Source: Streptomyces sp. NRRL B-24484
GTDB taxonomy: Bacteria > Actinomycetota > Actinomycetes > Streptomycetales > Streptomycetaceae
DNA: 64,000 nucleotides
Assembly: GCF_000717715.1 (NCBI RefSeq)
Contig: NZ_JOAI01000012.1
Location: 124,001-188,000 of the forward strand
Reading direction: 5' to 3'
Positions 32,157 to 39,939 of the stretch are shown piece after piece (the stretch's first letter is position 1; every line of letters starts with the position of its first letter). Below the pieces are notes generated by a model, which was not told the origin of the DNA, did not search any database, and saw only the letters and a program-made list of their open reading frames with translations. The translations under genes were made by a program, and so were the position numbers.

Positions 32157-33122
32157 ATGCCTCTCTCCCCCACCGCCTCGGGCGGTCTGCGCGGCGCGGC
32201 CGCGATGACGATGCTCGGCTGCTCGACCGGTGTGAGCGCGGCGTTCGCCGGCTACCCGCTGCTGGGCGGGCAGGCGTTGCGCTACCTGCTCGCGGCCGGG
32301 CTGCTGGTGCCCCTCGCGCTGCGGGCGGCGGGCGGCGCACCGCGGCCCACCGCACGCGAATGGGGGCGGCTGGCGCTGCTCGCGGCGACCGGCCTGGTCG
32401 GCTTCAACGTGCTGCTGCTGCAGGCGCTGCGGCACTCCGGGCCGGCCGCGGTGGGCAGTGTGGTCGGGGCCGCGCCGCTGCTGATGGCGGTGCTCGGGCC
32501 GCTGCTCGCCGGGCGCCGGCCGCAGCGGCGGGCGGTCGTGGCGGCGGGGGTGGTCGCGGCCGGGGCGGCGGCAGCACAGGGGTTCGGGGCGGGGGACGCG
32601 GTCGGCACGGTCCTCGCCCTGGGCACGCTCGGCTGCGAGGTGGGGTTCTCGCTGCTCGCCGTTCCGCTGCTGCCGCGGCTCGGGCCCGTCGGGGTGTCGG
32701 CCTGGGTGACGGTGCTGGCGGTGCCGATGTTCGCCGGGGCGGCGGCCTTCCTGGACGGGCGGGCGGCGCTGCGGGTGCCGGACGCCGCGGAGCTGGCCGC
32801 GCTGCTCTACCTGGCGGTGCCGATGACCTGCGTGGCCTTCCTGCTCTGGTACCGGGCGCTGGAGCTGCTCGGGCCGGAGCGGGCGGGCCTGTTCGCGGGT
32901 CTGGTGCCGATCACCGCCGCGCTCTCCGGGGCCGTGCTCGGCGAGGGGGTGCCGCGGCCCGGCGAGTTGCTGGGGGCGGTGCTGGTCGGCGCCGGGGTCT
33001 GCCTCGGCCTGCGTGCCCGCCGGCCGGGGCGGCCCTCCCCCGCGCTCCGGTCCGGGCCGGCGGAGGGCGCCGGGCCCGCGGCGGCCCCGGCCCGGCACGC
33101 GGCCGGGCCCGCCGCGCGGTGA
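32157..33122 (+). CDS. EamA/DMT-family exporter
   Basis: About 321 residues with around ten hydrophobic segments in two EamA repeats (LLGGQALRYLLAAGLLVPLA in the first; LYLAVPMTCVAFLLWYRALE and GLFAGLVPITAALSGAVLGE in the second). It would export amino acids or other small metabolites, substrate unknown. The ATG at 32157 follows a TAGCGT -10 element directly. It is divergent from a MocR regulator that likely governs it. The Pro/Ala-rich C-terminal tail is cytoplasmic. Confidence 0.85.
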   Translation: MPLSPTASGGLRGAAAMTMLGCSTGVSAAFAGYPLLGGQALRYLLAAGLLVPLALRAAGGAPRPTAREWGRLALLAATGLVGFNVLLLQALRHSGPAAVGSVVGAAPLLMAVLGPLLAGRRPQRRAVVAAGVVAAGAAAAQGFGAGDAVGTVLALGTLGCEVGFSLLAVPLLPRLGPVGVSAWVTVLAVPMFAGAAAFLDGRAALRVPDAAELAALLYLAVPMTCVAFLLWYRALELLGPERAGLFAGLVPITAALSGAVLGEGVPRPGELLGAVLVGAGVCLGLRARRPGRPSPALRSGPAEGAGPAAAPARHAAGPAAR

Positions 33123-33213
33123 GGACGGCCCCGGGACGGCACGGCGGAGGATTCCGGTCGGGTACGGCGGAAACGGGGTGCGGGACGGCCGGACGGCGGG
33201 TCAGAATGCCGGA

Positions 33214-33867
33214 ATGCTCTCCGACCACTGGCCGCTGCTGGGGCTGCGGCTGCGCACCGACCGACTCGAACTGCGGCTGCCCTCGGACGAGGAGCTCGCC
33301 GACCTGGGCGACGTGGCCGCGGCCGGCGTCCACGAGCCGGACCGGATGCCGTTCCTGAGCGGCTGGACGGACGTGCCCCCGGCGCAGCGCGCCCGAGCCG
33401 TGGTGCAGCAGCACTGGCTGCGGCGCGGCACCTGGTCGCCGGCCGACTGGGCGCTGACGCTGGTGGTGTTCGACGAGGGCCGGCCGGTCGGCGTGCAGAC
33501 CGTGAGCGCCAAGGGCTTCGCCGTCACCCGCGAGGTGCGCACCGGGTCCTGGCTCGGCCTGGCCCACCAGGGCCACGGCTTCGGCCGGGAGATGCGGGCG
33601 GCCGTGCTGCACCTGGCCTTCTCGGGGCTGGGGGCGGAGGAGGCGACCTCGGCGGCGTTCACCGACAACCCGGCCTCGCTGGCGGTCTCGGCCCGGCTGG
33701 GCTACCGGCCGGACGGCATCCAGCGGGACGACGTGCAGGGCCGGCCGCGGGTGTCGCAGCGGCTGCGGCTGAGCCGCGCCGACTGGGAGCGGGCGGACCG
33801 TCCGGCGGTCGAGCTGGGCGGGCTCGGGCCCTGCCTGCCCGAGTTCGGGCTCGCCCCACTGGAGTGA
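33214..33867 (+). CDS. GNAT-family acetyltransferase
   Basis: 217 residues. LRTDRLELRLPSDEELADL at the start and LGLAHQGHGFGREMRAAVLH, then TDNPASLAVSARLGYRPDG, mark a RimJ/RimL-like GNAT. Substrate unknown. The ATG at 33214 follows CAGAAT by 6 bases with no ribosome site, so it is likely leaderless. The arylamine N-acetyltransferase follows after 59 bases and may share its transcript. Confidence 0.83.
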   Translation: MLSDHWPLLGLRLRTDRLELRLPSDEELADLGDVAAAGVHEPDRMPFLSGWTDVPPAQRARAVVQQHWLRRGTWSPADWALTLVVFDEGRPVGVQTVSAKGFAVTREVRTGSWLGLAHQGHGFGREMRAAVLHLAFSGLGAEEATSAAFTDNPASLAVSARLGYRPDGIQRDDVQGRPRVSQRLRLSRADWERADRPAVELGGLGPCLPEFGLAPLE

Positions 33868-33926
33868 AGCGGCACCGAGCGTCCGTTGTCGCAACGACGA
33901 GCAACCCTGGAGACGGTGAACCCGGC

Positions 33927-34814
33927 ATGCTGAACCCCGATCTGGTCGACCGGTACCTGCGGCGGCTCGGCCTGCCGCGCCCGGCGGCACCGACCGCCGA
34001 CGCGCTGGCGGCCCTGCACCGCGCCCACGTCGAGCGGGTGCCGTACGAGGACCTGGAGATCCAGCTGGGCCGTCCGACGGCGGTCGACCCGGTCGAGTCC
34101 GCGGAGCGGATCGTGCGCGGCCGCGGCGGCTACTGCTTCCACCTCAACGGCGCGTTCTCGGCGCTGCTGCAGGCGTTGGGCTTCGACGCCACCCGGCACG
34201 TGGCCGGCGTGCAGCGGCACGTCGACGAGGAACCGGTCGGCGCGGCGGGCAACCACATGGCGCTCACCGTCCGCACCGCCGAGGGCGCGTGGCTGGCGGA
34301 CGTCGGCCTCGGTGACGGCCTGTACGAGCCGCTGCCGCTGCGGACGGGCACGCACCGGCAGGGCGCGCTGCGGTTCGGCGTGGCGCCGTCCGCGGTGGTG
34401 CCGGGCGGCTGGCGGCTGGAGCACGACCCGCAGGGCTCGTTCCGGGGCATGGAGTTCTCGCCCGTCCCGGCCGGGCCGGAGGACTTCGTCCGCGAGCACG
34501 TCCGGCTGTCGACCTCGCCGGAGTCCTCCTTCGTCCAGGTCTTCTGCACGATGCGGCGCGGCGCCGACGGCTTCGAGGCGCTGCGCGGCTGCCTGTTGGT
34601 GCGGGTCGGCGCGGCGGGCCGCGAGGACCGCGAGGTCACCGACGAGCAGGAGTGGTTCGGCCTGCTCACCGGGCACTTCGGGATGGACCTGTCGGACGTC
34701 CCCGCCGAGCGGCGGGCCGCGCTCTGGCAGCGGGTGCACGGCGCCCACCTGGCCTGGCGGGCCGCCGAGGCGGCGAAGACGGAGGCGGCGGAGTCGGGGG
34801 CGGCCGGTGCGTAG
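33927..34814 (+). CDS. Arylamine N-acetyltransferase
   Basis: 295 residues. The catalytic triad is complete: Cys70 in RGGYCFHLN, His110 in GNHMALTV and Asp125 in WLADVGLGDG, matching the spacing of known bacterial NATs. It transfers acetyl groups from acetyl-CoA to arylamines and hydrazines; in actinomycetes, relatives also form amides in antibiotic pathways, but no such cluster is here. The next gene begins 8 bases before its stop, so the two are coupled. Confidence 0.93.
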   Translation: MLNPDLVDRYLRRLGLPRPAAPTADALAALHRAHVERVPYEDLEIQLGRPTAVDPVESAERIVRGRGGYCFHLNGAFSALLQALGFDATRHVAGVQRHVDEEPVGAAGNHMALTVRTAEGAWLADVGLGDGLYEPLPLRTGTHRQGALRFGVAPSAVVPGGWRLEHDPQGSFRGMEFSPVPAGPEDFVREHVRLSTSPESSFVQVFCTMRRGADGFEALRGCLLVRVGAAGREDREVTDEQEWFGLLTGHFGMDLSDVPAERRAALWQRVHGAHLAWRAAEAAKTEAAESGAAGA

Positions 34815-35571
34815 CGCTCCCGTCACCCCGGCCTGCGACCGGATCCGCTGGGTGGAACTGCCCGGCACCGGCCCGGCCCGGGTCTTCGTGCACGGCCTCG
34901 GTGCCTCCTCCCCCGCGTACTTCACCGAGGCGGCGCTGCATCCGCTGCTCGCCGGGCGCCGCTCGCTGCTGGTGGACCTGCTGGGCTTCGGCCTCAGCGA
35001 CCGCCCGGAGGACTTCGGCTACACGCTGGAGGAGCACGCCGACGCGCTGGCCGCCGCCGTGCGCGCGGCCGGGGCGGACGGCGCCGAACTGGTCGGGCAC
35101 TCCATGGGCGGTGCCGTCGCGATCGTGCTGGCGGCCCGCCATCCGGCGCTGGTGTCCCGGCTGGTGCTGGTGGACGCCAACCTCGACCCGGTGCCGCTGC
35201 CCGGTCCGCCCGGCGGCGGCAGCAGCGGCCTCGCCTCCTTCACCGAGGAGGAGTTCCTGGCGGGTGCCTGGCGGCAGGTCCGCGACGGGGTCGGCCCGCA
35301 CTGGTGGTCGACGATGCGGCTGGCCGGGCGGACGGCCCTGCACCGCAGCGCCGTCCACCTCGTCCGCGCGACCGTGCCCACCATGCGCGAGCTGCTGATC
35401 GGTCTGCCGCAGCCGCGGACCTTCCTCCACCCGGCGGCGGACGGCCCGCCGGACGGCGCCGCGGGGCTGGCGGCGGCCGGGGTGCGGCTGGTCGCCGTCC
35501 CGGACTGCGGCCACAACGTCATGCTCGACAACCCGGACGGCTTCGCCCGGGCCGTGGCCGCGGCGCACTGA
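34807..35571 (+). CDS. Alpha/beta-hydrolase
   Basis: 254 residues. The nucleophile elbow is VGHSMGG, the oxyanion region HGLGASS, and the catalytic His is in CGHNVMLDNP. The GTG at 34807 overlaps the arylamine acetyltransferase gene by 8 bases, indicating coupled expression. It could be an esterase or lipase-like hydrolase. Substrate unknown. Confidence 0.85.
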   Translation: MRSAPVTPACDRIRWVELPGTGPARVFVHGLGASSPAYFTEAALHPLLAGRRSLLVDLLGFGLSDRPEDFGYTLEEHADALAAAVRAAGADGAELVGHSMGGAVAIVLAARHPALVSRLVLVDANLDPVPLPGPPGGGSSGLASFTEEEFLAGAWRQVRDGVGPHWWSTMRLAGRTALHRSAVHLVRATVPTMRELLIGLPQPRTFLHPAADGPPDGAAGLAAAGVRLVAVPDCGHNVMLDNPDGFARAVAAAH

Positions 35572-35635
35572 CGGGACGTCGGCCGCCGGGCCGGACCCTG
35601 GCGCGTCCCGCCGCGGACGTGCCAGGGTCGGGGGC

Positions 35636-36631
35636 ATGCGATACATCATCATCGGCGCCGGTGCGGTCGGCGGGACGGTCGGCGGGCGGCTCCACGAGGG
35701 CGGGCACGAGGTGGTGCTGGTCGCCCGCGGCGCCCACCTGGCGGCGCTGCGCAAGGACGGCCTGCACCTGACCACCCCGGAGGGCGGCCGCACCCTGCCC
35801 GTCCCGGCCGTCGGCGGGCCCGATGAGCTGGACCTGCGGCCCGGTGACGTGCTGGTGCTGGCCGTGAAGACGCAGCACTCGCTGCCGCTGCTGGACGCGT
35901 GGGCGGCCCGTCCGGTGGCCGGCGGCGGCACCGCGGGCGAGCTGCTGCCGCTGCTCTGCGCGCAGAACGGCGTCGAGAACGAGCGCCTCGCGCTGCGCCG
36001 CTTCCGCCACGTGTACGGGGTGTGCGTCTGGCTGCCCTCCTCCCACCTGGAGCCGGGCCGGGTCCTCGCCCAGGGCAGCCCGGTCAGCGGTGTGCTGCAC
36101 ATCGGCCGCTTCCCGCACGGCAGCGACGGCACGGCCGAGCGGATCGCCGCGGACCTCGCCGGCTCGCACGTCGGTGCCCGGGCGAGCGCGGACGTGATGC
36201 GCTGGAAGTACGCGAAGCTGCTCGGCAACCTGAACAACGCCCTGGAGGCCGTGGGCGGCCCGGTCGACGGCGAGCTGCGGCTGGAGCTGGCCCGGCGGAC
36301 GGTCGCCGAGGGCGAGGCGGTGCTCGACGCCGCCGGGATCGGCCGGGCCGGCCTCGAGGAACGGCGGGCCGCCTGGTCGGACCGGTTCACCCTGGTGCCG
36401 ACCGACGGGGAGAACCGGCGCGGCGGCTCGTCCTGGCAGAGCCTGGCCCGCGGCGCCGGCGACATCGAGGCGGACCACCTCAACGGCGAGATCGTGCTGC
36501 TCGGCCGGCTGCACGGGGTGCCGACCCCGCTGAACGCCGCGCTGCAGCAGCTGGCCGACGCCTTCGCCCGCGAGGGCCGCGCGCCCGGCAGCCTGCCGGA
36601 GGCGGAGCTGGCGGCCCTGCTGGAGGCGTGA
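35636..36631 (+). CDS. PanE/ApbA-like ketopantoate reductase family protein
   Basis: 331 residues. The N-terminal NADP loop is IIIGAGAVGGTVGGRL. The C-terminal helical domain has KYAKLLGNLNNALEA and SSWQSLARGAGDIEADHLNG, matching the conserved Lys, Asn and Ser/Glu of ketopantoate reductases. It may make pantoate or reduce another 2-oxo acid; the genome's main panE may be elsewhere. Leaderless start: CAGGGT 7 bases before the ATG. Confidence 0.85.
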   Translation: MRYIIIGAGAVGGTVGGRLHEGGHEVVLVARGAHLAALRKDGLHLTTPEGGRTLPVPAVGGPDELDLRPGDVLVLAVKTQHSLPLLDAWAARPVAGGGTAGELLPLLCAQNGVENERLALRRFRHVYGVCVWLPSSHLEPGRVLAQGSPVSGVLHIGRFPHGSDGTAERIAADLAGSHVGARASADVMRWKYAKLLGNLNNALEAVGGPVDGELRLELARRTVAEGEAVLDAAGIGRAGLEERRAAWSDRFTLVPTDGENRRGGSSWQSLARGAGDIEADHLNGEIVLLGRLHGVPTPLNAALQQLADAFAREGRAPGSLPEAELAALLEA

Positions 36632-36670
36632 GCGCCGCGGCGCTGGAGACGTGACCACGGAGACGTGAGC

Positions 36671-36689
36671 GCCGCGGCCGGGCCGCGGC
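36671..36689. terminator. Hairpin between convergent genes
   Basis: GCCGCGGCC and GGCCGCGGC, nearly adjacent, 4 bases from the stop of the SDR gene. Confidence 0.5.
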
Positions 36690-36692
36690 GGC

Positions 36693-37511
36693 TCAGAGCA
36701 CCGGGTCGTCCGGCCCGTACGGGCGCAGCCGCAGCGTCCGGGCGTCCGCCTCGCGGATCTCCGCGGCGCGGGCGCACAGCTTCTCCAGGTCGTCGCGTCC
36801 GGCGTGCACGAACCGGCCGTGCAGGGCGTCGAAGCGGCCGCGGGCGGCGTCCACCGCGACGGCCACCATGTACGCGACGGAGCCCCAGTCCTTCTTGTCG
36901 GCGAACATCGGCATGGCGGCGGTCATGTCGGTGCGGACGGCGCCGGGGCTGATGTCGAGGACGACCACGTGGTGCTCGGCGAGCGAGTCGGCGATGTTGT
37001 CGGAGAGCTTGAGCAGGGCGGCCTTGGAGGTGGCGTAGGCGGTGTAGACGCCGTCGGGGCGCAGCGCGAAGCCGGAGTTCATGTTGATCACCCGGCCGCC
37101 ACCGCGTTCGACCATGCCGGGCAGGACGCTGCGCAGCAGGTTGAACGGGCCGCGCAGGTTGGTCTCCAGGACGTGCCACCACTGGTTGGGGTCGGCCTCC
37201 CAGAGCGGCACCTCGACGTGGTCGATCTCGCCCGCGTTGTTGACCAGCAGGTCGATCGGGCCGAGGTCGCGCTCGACGGTGCGCACCGCCTCGCGGACGT
37301 TGCCGGGCCGGGTGACGTCGGCGCTGACGGCGACCCCGCGGGAGCCGTGCCTGACGCACTCGCGCAGCGTCTCGGTGAGCGTGGCGTGGGTGCGGCCGAC
37401 CAGGCCGACCATCATGCCCTCGGCGGCCAGGCCGATCGCGATCTCCCGGCCGATGCCGCGGCCCGCCCCGGTGACCAGGCCGACCTGGCCGGCGAGCGAT
37501 CCCGTCCCCAT
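36693..37511 (-). CDS. Short-chain dehydrogenase/reductase
   Basis: 272 residues, a classical SDR: TGAGRGIGREIA (cofactor loop), LLVNNAGEIDH, and active-site YATSK in YTAYATSKAALLK. NAD(P)-dependent oxidoreduction of an unknown alcohol or ketone. The ATG at 37511 has AGGAGGG 8-9 bases upstream. It is divergent from the 3-hydroxyacyl-CoA dehydrogenase. Confidence 0.9.
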   Translation of the reverse strand: MGTGSLAGQVGLVTGAGRGIGREIAIGLAAEGMMVGLVGRTHATLTETLRECVRHGSRGVAVSADVTRPGNVREAVRTVERDLGPIDLLVNNAGEIDHVEVPLWEADPNQWWHVLETNLRGPFNLLRSVLPGMVERGGGRVINMNSGFALRPDGVYTAYATSKAALLKLSDNIADSLAEHHVVVLDISPGAVRTDMTAAMPMFADKKDWGSVAYMVAVAVDAARGRFDALHGRFVHAGRDDLEKLCARAAEIREADARTLRLRPYGPDDPVL

Positions 37512-37744
37512 TGCGTGCTCCCTCCTGCGGCTGCCACCGCATTCTGGTCCGGCCGGGCCGCGCTGCCGGGCCGCCCGGCCGGACCGGCGCCCCGGGTCAT
37601 CCGAACGGCCCAGCGCCACCGTCCGGCCCCCGGGAGTAGTACGGTCGACCAGGACACGCGTGCGGGGCCCACCGAGCCCCTGCGCCGGGCCGCTGAACAG
37701 CACCTCGCCGGGCAACCCCCGGCACCACCGTGAAGGGCAACTGA

Positions 37745-38608
37745 GTGAGTGACATCGCGCGCGTCGGAGTGATCGGCTGCGGCCTCATGGGGTCGGGCAT
37801 CGCCGAGGTCTTCGCCCGTTCCGGTCTGGACGTCCTCGTCTCCGAGGCGACCGGCGAGGCCCTGGAGCTCGGCCGCACCCGGCTGACCAACTCGCTGGAG
37901 ACCGCCGTCAAGCGCGGCAAGCTGAGCGAGGAGGATCGGGACGACGCGCTCGGCCGCCTCTCGTTCACCACCGACCTCGCCGACTTCGCCGACCGCGACC
38001 TGGTGGTCGAGGCGGTCGCCGAGCGCGAGGACATCAAGGTGCAGATCTTCGAGACGCTGGACCGCGTGGTCGAGCGCCGGGACGCGATCCTGGCCTCCAA
38101 CACCTCGTCCATCCCGATCGTGAAGCTGGCCGCCGCCACCACCCGCCCCGAGCAGGTCATCGGCCTGCACTTCTTCAACCCGGCGCCGGTGCAGAAGCTG
38201 GTCGAGGTGATCCCGACCCTGACCACCTCGGCCGAGACCACCGCGCGGGTGGAGGAGTTCGCGGTGCAGGCGCTCGGCAAGGAGCCGATCCGGGCCCGCG
38301 ACCGGGCCGGCTTCGTGGTGAACGCCCTGCTGGTGCCGTACCTGCTCTCGGCGGTCCGCATGTTCGAGTCGGGGGTGGCCACCGCCGCCGACATCGACAA
38401 GGGCATGGAGGCCGGCTGCGCCCACCCGATGGGGCCGCTGCGGCTGTGCGACCTGATCGGCCTGGACACCATCGTGTCGATCGCCGACTCGATGTACGAC
38501 GAGTACAAGGAGCCGCTGTACGCGGCGCCGCCGCTGCTGTCCCGGATGGTCGACGCGGGCCTGCTGGGCCGCAAGTCCGGCCGCGGCTTCTACGACTACA
38601 CCGCCTGA
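37745..38608 (+). CDS. 3-hydroxybutyryl-CoA dehydrogenase
   Basis: 287 residues. It interconverts acetoacetyl-CoA and 3-hydroxybutyryl-CoA. The NAD loop is GVIGCGLMGSGIAEVFA; the catalytic His lies in HFFNPAPVQKLVEV; the C-terminal dimer domain ends GRKSGRGFYDY. The GTG at 37745 has AAGGG about 9 bases upstream. In Streptomyces it commonly feeds the ethylmalonyl-CoA or butyrate routes. It is followed by a strong terminator. Confidence 0.93.
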   Translation: MSDIARVGVIGCGLMGSGIAEVFARSGLDVLVSEATGEALELGRTRLTNSLETAVKRGKLSEEDRDDALGRLSFTTDLADFADRDLVVEAVAEREDIKVQIFETLDRVVERRDAILASNTSSIPIVKLAAATTRPEQVIGLHFFNPAPVQKLVEVIPTLTTSAETTARVEEFAVQALGKEPIRARDRAGFVVNALLVPYLLSAVRMFESGVATAADIDKGMEAGCAHPMGPLRLCDLIGLDTIVSIADSMYDEYKEPLYAAPPLLSRMVDAGLLGRKSGRGFYDYTA

Positions 38609-38621
38609 CCCGTCCCGACCC

Positions 38622-38663
38622 GCGGCGCCCCGCCGGGGGCGGCCCCTCCGGGCGGGGCGCCGC
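38622..38663 (+). terminator. Terminator after the 3-hydroxybutyryl-CoA dehydrogenase gene
   Basis: A perfect 13-bp stem (38622-38634 with 38651-38663), 14 bases past the stop. Confidence 0.8.
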
Positions 38664-38717
38664 ACCCCGCACCACCGTCCCCAGCCGACCGAGCAGCTCA
38701 CCACAGGGGTAGTCCAG

Positions 38718-38945
38718 TTGAACGGGATCAGCGTCGCGCGCGAGGTCCTCGTCACCGCCCGCCGCCGGCGTCTGCTGGCCGCCATCCGGGAGGAGGGCGG
38801 CCGCTGGGACTGGCGGCGGGCCGAGGCGCAGTACGACACCTCCCCGGAGCCGCACATCATCCGGCGCGACCTGATGGAGCTGTGCCGCTCCGGCGACCTC
38901 GTCCGGGTCGGGCTGGGCGAGTACGAGGCCGCTCCCGCCGGGTGA
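38718..38945 (+). CDS. Small conserved hypothetical protein
   Basis: 75 residues, starting TTG at 38718 with AGGGG upstream. Basic helical N-terminus (ARRRRLLAAIREEGG) followed by RRAEAQYDTSPEPHIIRRDL and a small beta hairpin ending GLGEYEAA: the outline of a winged helix-turn-helix. It may bind DNA. It looks like a protein family seen widely in Streptomyces, without assigned function. Confidence 0.6.
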   Translation: MNGISVAREVLVTARRRRLLAAIREEGGRWDWRRAEAQYDTSPEPHIIRRDLMELCRSGDLVRVGLGEYEAAPAG

Positions 38946-39046
38946 CCCCCGCCGACAGTCGGGACTGCGCCACTCCCGTGGCACAGCGCCGTCACAGCAT
39001 GGTCACAGGCCTCGGCATACGGTGATCGTTCTGACACGGTGATGAC

Positions 39047-39517
39047 ATGCGAACTCGAATGATCGTCACCACCCTCACCGCCGCTGCCGCCCTGTCCCTG
39101 TCCCTCACCGCGTGCAGCAGCGACGGCGGCGGCACCGCCGCGCCGGCGAAGTCCTCCGCCGCCACCACGGCGGCCCCGGCCGCCAGCACCCCGGCCTCGG
39201 CCGACAGCGCGGCCCCGGCGGCGTCCACCGCCGCCCCGACCGCGCCCACCAAGGCGGCCGGCACCGCCGACCCGACCCAGCTGGCCAAGGAACTGGCGAT
39301 GGTCGCCGGCCTGAAGCAGATCGACCCGAAGCTGGCCGCGGACAACCAGAAGACCGTCGCCGCCGCGCAGCAGACCTGCACGGACATCAAGGCCGGCAAG
39401 GACGACGCGACGGTGGCGAAGAACACCACCACCTACTTCGCGGCGACCGGCGCGAAGGTGACCGACCAGCAGGGCCAGATGATCGCGGTGATCGTCAAGG
39501 CGGCGCTGTGCCCGTGA
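39047..39517 (+). CDS. Small secreted lipoprotein
   Basis: 156 residues. The signal peptide has lipobox LTAC (residues 20-23). A long Ala/Thr/Pro-rich linker follows. A compact C-terminal domain of about 80 residues has Cys in QQTCTDIKAG and a final Cys two residues from the end, which may form a disulfide. No known function. It is separated from the RNA genes by a strong terminator. Confidence 0.7.
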   Translation: MRTRMIVTTLTAAAALSLSLTACSSDGGGTAAPAKSSAATTAAPAASTPASADSAAPAASTAAPTAPTKAAGTADPTQLAKELAMVAGLKQIDPKLAADNQKTVAAAQQTCTDIKAGKDDATVAKNTTTYFAATGAKVTDQQGQMIAVIVKAALCP

Positions 39518-39550
39518 CCCGGCGGGCACGGTAGGCGCGGCGGACGTGAC

Positions 39551-39584
39551 GGGGCCCGGGAGCGGTATCCAGCTCCCGGGCCCC
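39551..39584. terminator. Strong bidirectional terminator
   Basis: A perfect 13-bp stem (39551-39563 with 39572-39584) with an 8-base loop. It ends the lipoprotein gene on the plus strand and would also end minus-strand transcription coming through the two tRNA-like RNAs. Confidence 0.8.
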
Positions 39585-39605
39585 TGAGGTGCCACCCAAT
39601 TGCGC

Positions 39606-39743
39606 GCACCGGCACGTTTAAGGCTGCGGATCATCTTCAGAGCCTCGTGTTCTGCCTTTGAACTACCGTGCCACGGTGAGAGGCACAGGCGGGACTTGAA
39701 CCCGCATCCGAGGCTTTCCGTCCGCAGCCGTTCGATCCGGTGC
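39606..39743 (-). ncRNA. Circularly permuted tRNA-like RNA (Gly-like body, CUG anticodon)
   Basis: On the minus strand, pieces of a complete cloverleaf occur in the order 3' half then 5' half. In genomic order: anticodon 3' strand CCTCG (39709-39713), a 3-base variable loop, T-arm GCGGG-TTCAAGT-CCCGC (39689-39705), acceptor CTGTGCC (39682-39688), a 9-base linker, acceptor GGCACGG (39666-39672), TA, D-arm GTTC-AAAGGCA-GAAC (39649-39663), A, then CGAGG (39643-39647) and loop CTCTGAA (39636-39642). Acceptor stem (7 bp, one G-U), D stem, anticodon stem and T stem all pair. The flanks also pair: GGCTGCGG with CCGCAGCC (39722-39729 with 39622-39629) and GCACCGG with CCGGTGC (39737-39743 with 39606-39612). 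The D arm and U discriminator resemble tRNA-Gly. CCA is not encoded. Confidence 0.8.
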
Positions 39744-39749
39744 TCGGCG

Positions 39750-39874
39750 GCGAATGCTGAGACATGAGCGAGAGTCTGAGTTTCAGGGGGCTGCCTCTGC
39801 CGTTTGGGCCACCCCGGCGCGTGGTGCCGGGGGGAGGAATCGAACCTCCACTGTCACCCCTGTGTCAGCTTCAC
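39750..39874 (-). ncRNA. Circularly permuted tRNA-like RNA with encoded CCA
   Basis: Same permuted order as its downstream neighbour. Anticodon 3' strand GGGGT (39856-39860), a 6-base variable loop, T-arm GGAGG-TTCGATT-CCTCC (39833-39849), acceptor CCCCGGC (39826-39832), discriminator A plus CCA (39822-39825), a CGC linker, acceptor GCCGGGG (39812-39818), TG, D-arm GCC/GGC with an 11-base loop including GGCAGA, then GCCCC and loop CTGAAAC (from 39780). The acceptor stem is a perfect 7 bp. The flanks close with GTGAAGCTGACACA (39861-39874) against 39750-39764, one mismatch and one bulge. The 5' half reads as anticodon GAA if the break is at the end of the loop, but the loop is discontinuous, so identity is uncertain. 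Confidence 0.75.
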
Positions 39875-39904
39875 TTTCAGTGTCAGCTTCTGCGCTGTCG
39901 CGCA

Positions 39905-39924
39905 CCCCTCCGCTCAAAGAGGGG
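39905..39924 (-). terminator. Hairpin between the hypothetical gene and the RNA genes
   Basis: CCCCTC and GAGGGG with an 8-base loop, 16 bases after the stop of the gene at 39940. It is weak and could be a processing site or partial terminator rather than a full stop. Confidence 0.4.
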
Positions 39925-39939
39925 GATCGTGGGTCCGGC

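Noticed and set aside
39606..39874. Two ordinary, non-permuted tRNA genes
   Set aside because: No 5' half matching either acceptor strand lies upstream of the T arms, and no T arm lies downstream of the D arms. The complementary acceptor strands are only in permuted order.
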